From the NCBI GenBank assembly GCA_023700805.1, contig JAMPYF010000019.1, positions 1 to 64,000 on the forward strand: a stretch of DNA of 64,000 bases, written 5' to 3'. The stretch is from Sulfuritalea sp. Lineage in GTDB: Bacteria > Pseudomonadota > Gammaproteobacteria > Burkholderiales > Rhodocyclaceae. Position 1 is the stretch's first letter; each line of letters starts with the position of its first letter. Below are positions 9,289 to 20,225 of the stretch, piece by piece. A program made the position numbers and the translations under genes. The notes below the pieces were generated by a model, which was not told where the DNA came from, ran no database searches, and saw nothing but the letters and a program-made list of their open reading frames with translations.

Positions 9289-10404
9289 TCAGACCGGCGA
9301 ATGCGGGGCCAGCGAGAGCATGTGTCCGATGCGGGGGTCGCCGCGCCCGCCGAGAACTTCGGCGTAGGCGGCACTGACCGCGTCCGGGCCCGAGTGGTGC
9401 CGCACCACCAGCCACGGCGCTGCCGGATCGCCGACCTTGCCGACGAAGGCCTGCCAGGCGTACAGCAGGCGCTGGCCGAGTTCCTGCGTTCCCCACTCGG
9501 CAGTGCGCTTCTTGATTTGCGCGGGGGCGAAAAACAGGGTCGCGCGGGGACCTGGCAGATCCTTGGCGCCGCCCAGTTGCTCGACATGGGTGCCGCCGAC
9601 CGAGCAGCTGTATTTCAGATTCCCGAAGCGGGTGTGAATCTCCCTGCGCAGGGCGGCATTGCCTGCGAAATCGACAAAGACGCAGGCCAGGTCCGCCGCC
9701 AGGCGGTCGAGCTCGTCGTAGCTGAGAACCCGGTGATAGCAGCCCAGACTGTTGCAGAACTCCCTGTTGGCGGCCGAGGTGAGCCCGATCACTGCGATCC
9801 CGGTTCGCTGCGCGAGTTGAAATGCCGTGCCGTAGGCGGTCTTGCTCGATGCGCTGGAGAGCAGCGCCACGCCATTGCCGCTTGCTCCGGCGCCGAAAAA
9901 ATCCATGTCGGCGAGAAAATCGTCGATCAGCCAGGAAGTGATGAACAGCGGTCGCAGCAGGGCCTCGACGTCCTCGGTCTGCACCGTGTGGAACGGGTCC
10001 GCGGCGCAGCGCGCATAGCTGTTGTAGACCGCATGCAGTGCGGCCCGGTGTTCGGCGCCCTCGAAGAATCCCGCCGGCGACAGGCGAACCGGTTGTAGCA
10101 CGATCTGCGACGACATCGGGTAGTAGCCGTAGAAGCGCTCGCCCACGGCAATGCCGGGACAGCCCGATTCGAGCACCGTGCCGAAGCCCCAGACCGGAAT
10201 CCGGCCCCAGCCCTCTGCGGCCGGGTAGAAGCCCCAGTAGTTCATGGTGTCGCCGAAGGCGGCATAAGTGATGTTGTTGGCGGTCAGCGCGAACTTGTCC
10301 ACGCCGAGACGGATCTGGCCCGCGGCGAGAGGGATCGCGGGCGTCTCGCGCAGTTCGGTTTTCGTCAGCCGGTCCTTGCGGACGAGAAAATCAAGAGTAC
10401 TCAT
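9289..10404 (-). CDS. DUF2855-family protein
   Basis: A 371-residue product starting MSTLDFLVRKDRLTKTEL. The overall pattern (NNITYAAFGDTMNYWGFYP, then SSASSKTAYGTAF near the middle, VGGTHVEQLGG later) fits the DUF2855 family, which looks like a diverged medium-chain reductase fold. The middle segment occupies the place of a nucleotide-binding fold. No substrate is known. I chose ATG 10402-10404; sixteen further codons are open upstream but are Arg-rich and unlike a family start. Monocistronic on the minus strand. Confidence 0.75.
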   Translation of the reverse strand: MSTLDFLVRKDRLTKTELRETPAIPLAAGQIRLGVDKFALTANNITYAAFGDTMNYWGFYPAAEGWGRIPVWGFGTVLESGCPGIAVGERFYGYYPMSSQIVLQPVRLSPAGFFEGAEHRAALHAVYNSYARCAADPFHTVQTEDVEALLRPLFITSWLIDDFLADMDFFGAGASGNGVALLSSASSKTAYGTAFQLAQRTGIAVIGLTSAANREFCNSLGCYHRVLSYDELDRLAADLACVFVDFAGNAALRREIHTRFGNLKYSCSVGGTHVEQLGGAKDLPGPRATLFFAPAQIKKRTAEWGTQELGQRLLYAWQAFVGKVGDPAAPWLVVRHHSGPDAVSAAYAEVLGGRGDPRIGHMLSLAPHSPV

Positions 10405-10513
10405 GGCGCGGCCTCGGCGTGTCCGGGCGGATTCCGGCCGCCCGCGACCCGTCATGGTAGCAAGCGCGCGAGGGAAAAGGGGCGGGAAGGCAGCACGCGC
10501 AGGATGCGTTAAG

Positions 10514-10783
10514 CTAGAGTTGCGTGAAATAAGGCCGGCAGCCGATTGGCTTGGCGCTGGCGGTATTCACCAAGGTGCGCGTCTCCAGCGTGGTTGCCTC
10601 GATCATGACGTTGATCAGGTATACCTGCAAAAAAACCACGACCAGCAACAAGAGCCAGCTGGCGTTCTTGGCCCGAACGATATGGTCATATTTGTCCTGC
10701 CAGATGGCATCCCGCCGCGCGGCGTCCTTCTTGATGAATGCGTGAATCTCGTCCGGCGTGCAAGATGTGAGATCGGGTTCCAT
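10514..10783 (-). CDS. Small single-pass membrane protein, unknown
   Basis: An 89-residue protein with a charged N-terminal half (MEPDLTSCTPDEIHAFIKKD) and one strong transmembrane helix at about residues 43-62 (ASWLLLLVVVFLQVYLINVM). I recognise no family. It sits between the DUF2855 gene and the divergent hemolysin-III-like gene, whose AT-richer 225-bp upstream spacer (10784-11008) probably holds promoters for both; I see no firm box there. Confidence 0.6.
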   Translation of the reverse strand: MEPDLTSCTPDEIHAFIKKDAARRDAIWQDKYDHIVRAKNASWLLLLVVVFLQVYLINVMIEATTLETRTLVNTASAKPIGCRPYFTQL

Positions 10784-11008
10784 GGCATGGCTTTCCCTGG
10801 ACTTTTTTCAATCGATCGATCCTAGCTTATCGCCCATGTCATATCCGTGACATATTTCACATATGGCAAAGATATTATCTGTAATGCGTATGATAAACGC
10901 AATATTCGTCTGGTTTCGCGGTCCGGGTGCCTCCGGCGAAGTGCGGACTGCCTGTTCCGGAGGCTTTTGGGCGGCCATCGTCCCTCGATCTGAAGCGCGC
11001 CCGGCCAT

Positions 11009-11626
11009 ATGCACTACGGCGAAAAATTCAACGCGGTAACTCATCTCGTCGGGGCCATCCTGGCGCTGCTGGGTGCGGCCGTGCTCATCGTGCTGGCCGC
11101 GCAGGATGGCGATCCGTGGAAGGTGGTGAGCGTCTCCATCTACGGCGTGACGCTGGTCCTGCTCTACAGCTTCTCCACCCTGTATCACAGCTTGCGCGGG
11201 GGCGCCAAGAACATCCTGCGCAAACTGGACCACCACAGCATCTATCTGCTCATCGCCGGCACTTATACGCCGTTCTGCCTGGTGACGCTGCGCGGTCCAT
11301 GGGGCTGGTCCCTGCTCGGCACGGTATGGGGCCTGGCGGTCCTCGGCAGCCTGCAGGAGCTGAGACCGAGCAGTGGGGCGCGCATACGCTCAGTGGTGAT
11401 CTACGTCGTGATGGGCTGGGTGGCCCTGGTCGCCCTGCTTCCGTTGCTGCGCAGCCTGGGCCTGCCCGGTTTCGCCTGGCTCGCGGCGGGCGGCCTGTTC
11501 TACACGATCGGCATTGTGTTCTATGTGCTCGATACCCGCGTCACTCACGGCCACGGCATCTGGCACCTGTTTGTTATCGCCGGCAGCGTCAGCCATTACG
11601 TGGCGATCCTGAGATACGTGGTGTAG
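11009..11626 (+). CDS. trhA: Hemolysin III / PAQR-family membrane protein
   Basis: A 205-residue polytopic protein of the YqfA/TrhA (hemolysin III, PAQR) family. It has the N-terminal motif EKFNAVTHLVGA, STLYHS after the second helix, LDHHSIYLLIAGTYTPF, and a C-terminal H-x3-H motif (HGIWHLFVIAGS); the conserved His and Asp form the family's metal-site signature. E. coli TrhA is linked to membrane energetics. Seven helices are expected and can be traced. The start codon is preceded by only a weak ribosome-binding site. Confidence 0.88.
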   Translation: MHYGEKFNAVTHLVGAILALLGAAVLIVLAAQDGDPWKVVSVSIYGVTLVLLYSFSTLYHSLRGGAKNILRKLDHHSIYLLIAGTYTPFCLVTLRGPWGWSLLGTVWGLAVLGSLQELRPSSGARIRSVVIYVVMGWVALVALLPLLRSLGLPGFAWLAAGGLFYTIGIVFYVLDTRVTHGHGIWHLFVIAGSVSHYVAILRYVV

Positions 11627-11721
11627 GTGTCTGCGGCGTCGCGCTCGTCGCGCCAGGCTTCGCCGCCCACGGACTGCCCGCCGGAGGGCAGGGTCTTCCC
11701 GGAAGGTCTTCCTGAAAGCAA

Positions 11722-11754
11722 CAACGGGTTAGATCGATGTGATCTAACCCGTTG
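11722..11754. terminator. Bidirectional hairpin terminator
   Basis: A perfect 14-bp stem (11722-11735 with 11741-11754) around a 5-nt loop, between the converging trhA and tRNA-Arg genes. A T-rich stretch follows on the plus strand (ATTTCTTTA), a weaker one on the minus strand. Confidence 0.7.
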
Positions 11755-11764
11755 ATTTCTTTAC

Positions 11765-11841
11765 TGGCGCGCCCGGAGAGATTCGAACTCCCTACCCCTT
11801 GGTTCGTAGCCAAGTACTCTATCCAGATGAGCTACGGGCGC
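11765..11841 (-). tRNA. tRNA-Arg (ACG)
   Basis: A 77-nt cloverleaf on the minus strand including the encoded CCA. Acceptor GCGCCCG; anticodon stem CTTGG/CCAAG with loop CTACGAA; anticodon ACG at 11805-11807 (presumably edited to ICG by TadA); T-loop TTCGAAT. It reads CGN arginine codons. Confidence 0.95.
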
Positions 11842-11854
11842 TTGAGAGGGGCGG

Positions 11855-11860
11855 ATTATA
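11855..11860 (-). promoter_or_regulatory. -10 element of tRNA-Arg promoter
   Basis: TATAAT on the minus strand, 13 bases before the mature 5' end. The same TATAATCCGCCCC context precedes tRNA-Ala, suggesting a common stable-RNA promoter style here. Confidence 0.55.
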
Positions 11861-11924
11861 CCGAAGAAAACGCCGAAGACAAGACGAAGGAAGCGCGACG
11901 GCGGTGGTGGAGTTCCCTGTGCGG

Positions 11925-12500
11925 CTATTTCTTCCGGGCGGCCCGGACGCTTTGCGCCAGAGCCCTGGCCTGCTCTGCCGAGACTTCCTCGGGCGTCTTG
12001 TCCCTGAGCAGCAACCAGAGCAGCGCGCCATTGATGAGGATCAGCGCGACTTCGAGATACAGGATCGGCGTCACCATTTGCCGCAGGGAGTTGTCGCCAA
12101 ACACGAAATAGAAGCCTTCGAAGGTCGGCAGCGCAGCCTTGGTGATGGCCGAGAAATATTCGAAGGGTGGAAACAGGAGCGCCAGCACCAGGTTGATCGC
12201 CACCAGCGCCAGGACCGCTCTTTGCCGGCTGTTGCCGCCCGCACGCCCGAGCTGTCTGGGCGGCTGCTGGCGCAGCAGGAGCAGGGCGATGCAGGTATTG
12301 ATCAGCACCACAATGATCTCAAGGGCGAGGAAGTTCGCGTTGACGACGCGATTCTGATGATCGCCGAAGACGAGATAGAAGCCGTCGAAGGTGGCGATGT
12401 TGCCGTACTGCAGCGAGACGTAATCGTAGGGCGGGAAAACCAGCAGCAACGCAAGGTTGGCCGCTGCCAGGATCAGCGCGATTCGTTGTGCATTGTTCAT
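11925..12500 (-). CDS. Membrane protein with internal duplication
   Basis: A 191-residue protein starting MNNAQRIALIL. It consists of two homologous halves, about residues 1-85 and 95-175. Each half has a hydrophobic helix ending LLxFPPxxY, then TF(D/E)GFY(L/F)VFGD, then a second long helix. Four membrane helices are predicted. The repeated FPP and GFYxVFGD motifs show a tandem duplication of a two-helix unit. I do not recognise a named family. The C-terminal tail is charged (RAARKK). Confidence 0.65.
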   Translation of the reverse strand: MNNAQRIALILAAANLALLLVFPPYDYVSLQYGNIATFDGFYLVFGDHQNRVVNANFLALEIIVVLINTCIALLLLRQQPPRQLGRAGGNSRQRAVLALVAINLVLALLFPPFEYFSAITKAALPTFEGFYFVFGDNSLRQMVTPILYLEVALILINGALLWLLLRDKTPEEVSAEQARALAQSVRAARKK

Positions 12501-12661
12501 GGTGCTTTCGCGGTGGGCTCGAACGGCCCTCGCCTCCTTGCCTGACACATGCTTCTAGGTTAGTCGAGAAGCGATGGCGGCGCAATGAGCTGGGCCGGCG
12601 TTTGGGGCTGGCGTGGATCGCGTATAGACTGGATCGGTTTGCATGCATGAGAGGCTGTCAC

Positions 12662-13924
12662 ATGGGAAGAATTTTCTGGACTTTGCTCGGCTGCGGCGCG
12701 GCATTTTCGGTCTGCGCCCAGGACATCAGCTTGCGCCATGATCTCGACGGCAAGGCGCTGGATACGCTGGCAACGCTGGTGTTGCGTTTCAACGACGGAC
12801 TCAAGGGCAAGGGCCGGGTGGTGTTGCAGGACGCTCGGGGGCTGGAAAATCGCCAGGTTCTGCCGGTTCTGGCCCTGCTCGATCCCGACGACAGCATGGA
12901 GTTTTTCGGCACCCGGCCGCGCTTCCGCCCTTTGCACGAGGTCATGCGCGAGGGCGGACAAAAGCTCGATGCCGCGATGTTTTATCCGCAGGTGGCCGAT
13001 GCGGCGGACGACGCCGGCGGACGCATCCAGGCGCTGCCCATGGGACTCGCCTTGCCGGTGTTGTTTACCAACCGCAGCGCCATGCGCAAGGCCGGGCTCG
13101 ATCCGGACCAGCCGATCAAGACCTGGCTGGAATTGCAGAAGGTGGCCGGCGAACTTTATGACCACGGCGAGAAATGCCCGCTGACCACTGTGCGCTTTGC
13201 CTGGATACACTCGGAAAACGTCTCGATGCAGGCCGGTGAGCCGCTGGTCGCCAAGCAGGGAAGCGCGCAGCAGGTGCTGGCCAACGGCATGGTCAATGTC
13301 AAGCATCTGGCCTTGCTGGCGAGCTGGCAGAAGAGCCGCTATTTCCATTATTCGGGACCGGGACGCGAAGGCAATAGGCGCTTTCTGAGCGGCGAATGCG
13401 CGCTGCTGACCGGCGAGTCCTCGCTCTATGCCGATGCCAGGCGTGCCGGAATCGATTTCGGCGTTACGGCCCTGCCGCATTATGACGACGTCTATGCCCC
13501 CAGGCCCGCCGATGTCCTGCCCGATGGCGCCGGGCTGTGGGTGCTGGCCGGCCACAAGAAGCCGGAGTACAAACTGGCGGCGAGCTTCGTCAGCTTCCTG
13601 CTGCGCCCCGAGGTGCAGAAGGAGTGGGTGCAGGCGACCAGCTATCTGCCGATGACTCCGGGGGCGGTGACGGCCCTGCGCGATTCGGGCATTCCTCAGC
13701 AACTGCTGGACGCGACGCAAAAGCGTCTCTCGGTCTCGCGCAAGGGCAGTACGCGGCCCAAGCACGGCCCGATCCGCGACCGCCTGCACGAGTTCCTCTC
13801 CGAGGAAGTGCACTTCGTCTGGACCACCGGCCGCGCGGCGAAGGAAGCGCTCGACAACACGGTGCGCCGCGTCAATGCGGCCATCGCAGCCCCGGCCAAG
13901 GCGGCCGCTGCGGGCAAGCGATGA
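12662..13924 (+). CDS. Periplasmic solute-binding protein, UgpB-like
   Basis: A 420-residue extracellular solute-binding protein (family 1) with a Sec signal peptide (MGRIFWTLLGCGAAFSVCAQ). It resembles UgpB, the sn-glycerol-3-phosphate/glycerophosphodiester receptor: FTNRSAMRKAGLDPDQP, the ALLTGESSLY segment, and FVSFLLRPEVQKEWVQ near the end. The next gene, a glycerophosphodiesterase overlapping by four bases, supports a glycerophosphodiester ligand. The ABC permease and ATPase genes are not in the window. ATG 12662 was chosen because it starts the signal peptide; an in-frame ATG at 12647 is possible. Confidence 0.82.
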   Translation: MGRIFWTLLGCGAAFSVCAQDISLRHDLDGKALDTLATLVLRFNDGLKGKGRVVLQDARGLENRQVLPVLALLDPDDSMEFFGTRPRFRPLHEVMREGGQKLDAAMFYPQVADAADDAGGRIQALPMGLALPVLFTNRSAMRKAGLDPDQPIKTWLELQKVAGELYDHGEKCPLTTVRFAWIHSENVSMQAGEPLVAKQGSAQQVLANGMVNVKHLALLASWQKSRYFHYSGPGREGNRRFLSGECALLTGESSLYADARRAGIDFGVTALPHYDDVYAPRPADVLPDGAGLWVLAGHKKPEYKLAASFVSFLLRPEVQKEWVQATSYLPMTPGAVTALRDSGIPQQLLDATQKRLSVSRKGSTRPKHGPIRDRLHEFLSEEVHFVWTTGRAAKEALDNTVRRVNAAIAAPAKAAAAGKR

Positions 13925-14640
13925 TCTTCCCGCGCATCATCGCCCACCGTTGCGGCGGCGCCCTGGCGCCGGAAAACACCTTGGCCGGGCTGCGGCTGGC
14001 GGCGCGCCTCGGCTGCCGCGGCGTCGAGTTCGACGCCATGCTCTGCGCCGACGGCGTGCCGGTGCTGATCCACGACGAGACGCTGGAACGCACCACCTCG
14101 GGGCGCGGAGCCGTGGCCGCCATGAGTTCCGCGCAACTGGCGCAACTCGATGCCGGCAGGCGGCACCATCCGGCCTTCGCCGGGGAGCCAGCGCCAACTC
14201 TTGATGCCGCCTTGCGGCTCTGCGCCGAACTGGGCTTGTGGGCCAATGTGGAAATCAAGCCATCCGCCGGCCAGGATCTGGCGACGGGTGACGCCGTCGC
14301 GCGGCATGCGGCGGCGGCCTCGGGCAAGCTGCTTTTGTCCTCGTTCTCGGCGGAAGCCTTGGGTGCCGCCGCCGCCGAAGCGCCGCAACTGCGGCGCGCG
14401 CTGCTGGTCGAGGCGATTCCCGCCGACTGGCGCGAGCGCATGCTGGCATCGGGTGCGCTGGCCCTGCATGCCTCGGCGCGCGCGCTGAACGCCGAGGCGG
14501 CGCATGCGGTGCGCGCGGCGGGCTTTCCCCTGGCCTGCTATACGGTCAATCGCCGCGACGATGCCGAGCGCCTGTTTGCGCTGGGCGTTGTCGCGGTGTT
14601 TACCGATCGCCCCGATCTTTGGCAAAGCGCCGAGATGTAG
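13921..14640 (+). CDS. ugpQ: Glycerophosphodiester phosphodiesterase
   Basis: A 239-residue cytoplasmic GDPD-family enzyme hydrolysing glycerophosphodiesters to glycerol-3-phosphate and an alcohol. Motifs: IAHRCGGALAPENTLAG (catalytic His, and Glu for metal), VEFDAMLCADGVPVLIHDETLERTT (second metal/catalytic cluster), and ANVEIKP. Translationally coupled to the upstream binding protein (ATGA overlap). Repeat copy 11, the only reverse-oriented one, lies inside. Confidence 0.9.
   Translation: MIFPRIIAHRCGGALAPENTLAGLRLAARLGCRGVEFDAMLCADGVPVLIHDETLERTTSGRGAVAAMSSAQLAQLDAGRRHHPAFAGEPAPTLDAALRLCAELGLWANVEIKPSAGQDLATGDAVARHAAAASGKLLLSSFSAEALGAAAAEAPQLRRALLVEAIPADWRERMLASGALALHASARALNAEAAHAVRAAGFPLACYTVNRRDDAERLFALGVVAVFTDRPDLWQSAEM
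14178..14199 (-). repeat. Dispersed 22-bp repeat, copy 11 (reverse orientation)
   Basis: Exact core AGTTGGCGCTGGC on the minus strand followed by TCCCCGGCG, the most diverged tail. Inside ugpQ, read as E-P-A-P-T-L. Confidence 0.75.
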
Positions 14641-14757
14641 GCCTTCGCTGCGCGGGTGCAGGGGCCGCCGGGGGCCTGCGCCGCGGGGCCGCCTGCACGC
14701 TTCTGCGGCCTGATCGCGTAAAATCCGCTCCTTTGCGTCCCAGGCTGCGCTCCCGCC

Positions 14758-17379
<2,622 letters not shown>

Positions 17380-17398
17380 AACCCGGCTCTGCCTGGCG

Positions 17399-18781
17399 TC
17401 AGAAGTCGACGGAGACGCCGGGCCAGATGGCGGTCAGCGCCGCCTTGAATTCATTCTGGATGCGCTCGAGCGCGGCCTGGTTGTCGGCCTCGAAGCGCAG
17501 CACGACGACCGGCGTGGTGTTCGAAGCGCGCGCCAGGCCGAAGCCGTCGGCATATTCGGCGCGCACGCCGTCGATGGTGATCAGTTCGCGGGCGCCGGGC
17601 AGCAGCTTCTTGCCGCCCTCCCGGAGTTTCGCCACCAGCGCATGCGGCTCGCTTTCCTGCATCTTGATGTTGAGCTCCGGCGTCGATATCGCATTGGGCA
17701 GATTCTTCAGCGGCCAGTTCGAATCCTGCCAGCGCGAGACGATTTCGAGCAGGCGTGCGCCGGTATAGAGCGCGTCGTCGAAGCCGTACCAGCGTTCCTT
17801 GAAGAACATGTGGCCGCTCATCTCGCCGGCCAGCGGCGCGCCGGTTTCCCTCAGCTTGGTCTTGATCAGGGCGTGGCCGGTGTTCCACATCAGCGGCCGG
17901 CCGCCCTGGTGGCGTATCGATTCGGCGACCCAGCGCGAACACTTCACGTCGTAGATGATCTGGGCGCCGGGGTTGCGCGTCAGCACGTCGGCGGCGAACA
18001 GCATCAACTGGCGGTCGGGGTAGATGATTTCGCCGTCCTTGGTGACCACACCGAGGCGGTCGCCGTCGCCGTCGAAGGCCAGGCCCAGTTCGGCATCCGT
18101 TTCGCGCAGCGCGCGCTGCAGGTCGGCCAGGTTTTCCGGCTTCGACGGGTCCGGGTGGTGGTTGGGGAAATTGCCGTCGACTTCGCAGAACAGCTCGGTC
18201 ACGGTGCAGCCCATGCGGCGGAACAGGTCCGGCGCGACGCTGCCGGCCACGCCGTTGCCGCAGTCGATGACGATCTTCATCGGCCGCGACAGCTTGACGT
18301 CGCCGACGATGCGATCGATGTAAGCCTGGCGCACGTTGGCGTGGCGCACCACGCCGTGCCCTTCGCAATAGTTGGCGCTGGCGATGCGGCGCCGCAGGTC
18401 CTGGATCATTTCGCCGTAGAGCGTCTGCCCGCCCAGCACCATCTTGAGGCCGTTGTACTCCGGCGGATTGTGGCTGCCGGTGACCGAGACGCAGCTGTCG
18501 GCCCCCAGTTCGTGCGCCGCGAAATAGGTCATCGGCGTCGGCACGCGGCCGATATCGATCACATCGATCCCGGTTTGCGTGATGCAGTCGGCCAGCGCGC
18601 CGGCAAGCTCCGGCCCCGACAGGCGCCCGTCGCGTCCTATGACGATGGCCTTGACCCCGCGCGCCACGGCCTCGGTGCCCAGCGCCAGGCCGATCTGGCA
18701 GACGGCTTCCGCGGTCAACGTGGTCTGTACGATGCCGCGAATGTCGTAGGCCTTGAAAATCTCGGGTGCCGGAGTCTGCAT
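17399..18781 (-). CDS. Phosphomannomutase/phosphoglucomutase
   Basis: A 460-residue alpha-D-phosphohexomutase of the AlgC/CpsG type, interconverting hexose 1- and 6-phosphates for LPS and exopolysaccharide precursors. It starts FKAYDIRGIV; the phospho-serine loop is SVTGSHNPPEYNGLKMV; the metal loop is AFDGDGDRLGVV; the sugar-binding loop GEMSGHMFF follows, and a C-terminal phosphate-binding segment (RASNTTPVVVLRFEA). Repeat copy 3 is read as RIASANY in a surface-like segment. Convergent with alaS. Confidence 0.93.
   Translation of the reverse strand: MQTPAPEIFKAYDIRGIVQTTLTAEAVCQIGLALGTEAVARGVKAIVIGRDGRLSGPELAGALADCITQTGIDVIDIGRVPTPMTYFAAHELGADSCVSVTGSHNPPEYNGLKMVLGGQTLYGEMIQDLRRRIASANYCEGHGVVRHANVRQAYIDRIVGDVKLSRPMKIVIDCGNGVAGSVAPDLFRRMGCTVTELFCEVDGNFPNHHPDPSKPENLADLQRALRETDAELGLAFDGDGDRLGVVTKDGEIIYPDRQLMLFAADVLTRNPGAQIIYDVKCSRWVAESIRHQGGRPLMWNTGHALIKTKLRETGAPLAGEMSGHMFFKERWYGFDDALYTGARLLEIVSRWQDSNWPLKNLPNAISTPELNIKMQESEPHALVAKLREGGKKLLPGARELITIDGVRAEYADGFGLARASNTTPVVVLRFEADNQAALERIQNEFKAALTAIWPGVSVDF
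18370..18391 (+). repeat. Dispersed 22-bp repeat, copy 3
   Basis: Exact core followed by GATGCGGCG. Inside the minus-strand phosphohexomutase gene, read there as R-R-I-A-S-A-N-Y. Confidence 0.85.
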
Positions 18782-18811
18782 GGCGGATGTGGTCGAGTGG
18801 CGGAAGGAAAA

Positions 18812-19801
18812 TTATCGCATGCCGATGGATGCTGGCATATATGCGGAAAAGTGCGCGAGCAGACGCTGCGGCAGCCAGTCGATACGACCGGGCGGGGCGC
18901 CATCGACGAAACCGACGTGGCCGCCGCCGGAGTGGACTTCCAGCATGACGCCGGCGGGCAAGGCAGTGTGCAGTGGCAATGCCGATGCCGGCAGGAAAGG
19001 GTCGTTGGCGGCGTGCAGCAGCAGAGTCGGCGCGCGCACGGCGCCCAGCAGCGGTCCGGCGCTGCTGCGCGCGTAATAGTCGTCGGCACCGAGAAAGCCG
19101 TGCAGCGGCGCCGTGACGGCATCGTCGAAGTCGCGCAGGGTAAGCGCGGCCCGTGCCCGGCGCATGTCTATGCGGCCCGGAAAGCGGCGTTCCTTGGCCA
19201 TGGCCGCCGGTATCAGCGTGCGCAGGAAATGCCGCGCATAGACCCGGTTGAAGCCGGAGGACAGCGCGGTATTGGCCGCGGCCAGGTCCAGCGGCGCACT
19301 CACCGTGGCCGCCGCGCTGACGATGCCGGATGCCTGGCTGCCCTGTTCCGCCAGCCATTTCAGCAGGGCGTTGCCGCCCAGCGAAACCCCGGCGGCGAAC
19401 AAGGCCGGATAGCCGCGCACCTGCAGGCGGCGCAGTATCCAGTCGATTTCCGCCGAGTCGCCGGAATGATAGGCGCGCGGCAGGCGGTTGGGCTCGCCCG
19501 AGCATCCGCGAAAGTTCACCACCACGCCATGCCAGCCGCGGTGCGCCACGGCATGCATCAGGCGTCGCGCGTAATGGCTGCGCGAACTGCCTTCGAGGCC
19601 GTGGAACAGCACCACGCAGGGCGCGTCGGTGGCGCCGGCGATCCAGTCGAGATCGATGAAATCGGCATCCGGGGTGGCCCAGCGCTCGCGCCCGTAACGC
19701 GGCAGCGGCCCCTTGATCAGCAGCGGCCAGATGGTCTGCGCGTGGCCGCCGGGCAGCCAGGCCGGAGCCCGGTAATGCGGCGCTGCCAGGGGCGGCTTCA
19801 A
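18812..19801 (-). CDS. YheT-family alpha/beta hydrolase
   Basis: A 329-residue hydrolase-fold protein of the YheT/ABHD1-3 family. It has the family start (PAWLPGGHAQTIWP), the HGLEGSSRSHYAR oxyanion region, the nucleophile elbow GVSLGGN, and a late GGHVGF histidine motif. The substrate is unknown; relatives act on lipids or esters. It starts four bases inside the end of the upstream NTF2-like gene, so it is cotranscribed with waaF and the small NTF2-like gene. Confidence 0.88.
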   Translation of the reverse strand: MKPPLAAPHYRAPAWLPGGHAQTIWPLLIKGPLPRYGRERWATPDADFIDLDWIAGATDAPCVVLFHGLEGSSRSHYARRLMHAVAHRGWHGVVVNFRGCSGEPNRLPRAYHSGDSAEIDWILRRLQVRGYPALFAAGVSLGGNALLKWLAEQGSQASGIVSAAATVSAPLDLAAANTALSSGFNRVYARHFLRTLIPAAMAKERRFPGRIDMRRARAALTLRDFDDAVTAPLHGFLGADDYYARSSAGPLLGAVRAPTLLLHAANDPFLPASALPLHTALPAGVMLEVHSGGGHVGFVDGAPPGRIDWLPQRLLAHFSAYMPASIGMR

Positions 19802-20223
19802 TGCAGGGTGCGCGGTGCCTCGGCGACGCTGCTGGGCGGCACCGGCGAAGCGTGGTGGGCGACCATGCGCCAGCCCAGGGCGCCGCGCACATAGATGTTG
19901 GTGGCGGCCACGGGCGCGCTCTGGCTCTCGTTGTCCGCCGTGGCGATGTGTTCCAGCAGGGTGCTGACCGTGGCGAAAGGCGTGTTCACCGTGGTCTGTT
20001 GCGAAAGCCGCACGGTGAGCTTGTTGCCGCCGGCGAAGACGCGCTGCCAGGCCTCGCGTATGGTGTTGTAGCCGACCAGGCGCGGGCCGCCGGGATGCAC
20101 GCAGACCACTTCCTCGTCCTCGGCCCAGACCGCCATCATGGCGTCGAGGTCGCAGCGTTCCAGCGCCTCGTAGAAGGCGGTTTCGACGTCCTGCGGGCTG
20201 GCGAAGATTTTCTCGCTGGGCAT
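19798..20223 (-). CDS. NTF2/SnoaL-like protein
   Basis: A 141-residue protein with an NTF2-like cone fold signature: an N-terminal helix pair (FYEALERCDLDAMMAVWA), EVVCVHPGGPRLVGYNTIREAW, and ending in strands with WRMVAHHAS. Similar small proteins are annotated as DUF4440/ketosteroid-isomerase-like; no activity can be assigned. Located two bases after waaF and overlapping the YheT gene, so part of a waaF operon. Confidence 0.78.
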   Translation of the reverse strand: MPSEKIFASPQDVETAFYEALERCDLDAMMAVWAEDEEVVCVHPGGPRLVGYNTIREAWQRVFAGGNKLTVRLSQQTTVNTPFATVSTLLEHIATADNESQSAPVAATNIYVRGALGWRMVAHHASPVPPSSVAEAPRTLH

Positions 20224-20225
20224 GG

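Noticed and set aside
10551..10568. Possible twelfth copy of the 22-bp repeat
   Set aside because: It shares TTGGCGCTGGCGGTA but lacks the AG start and the CGG tail; within chance for this GC-rich sequence.
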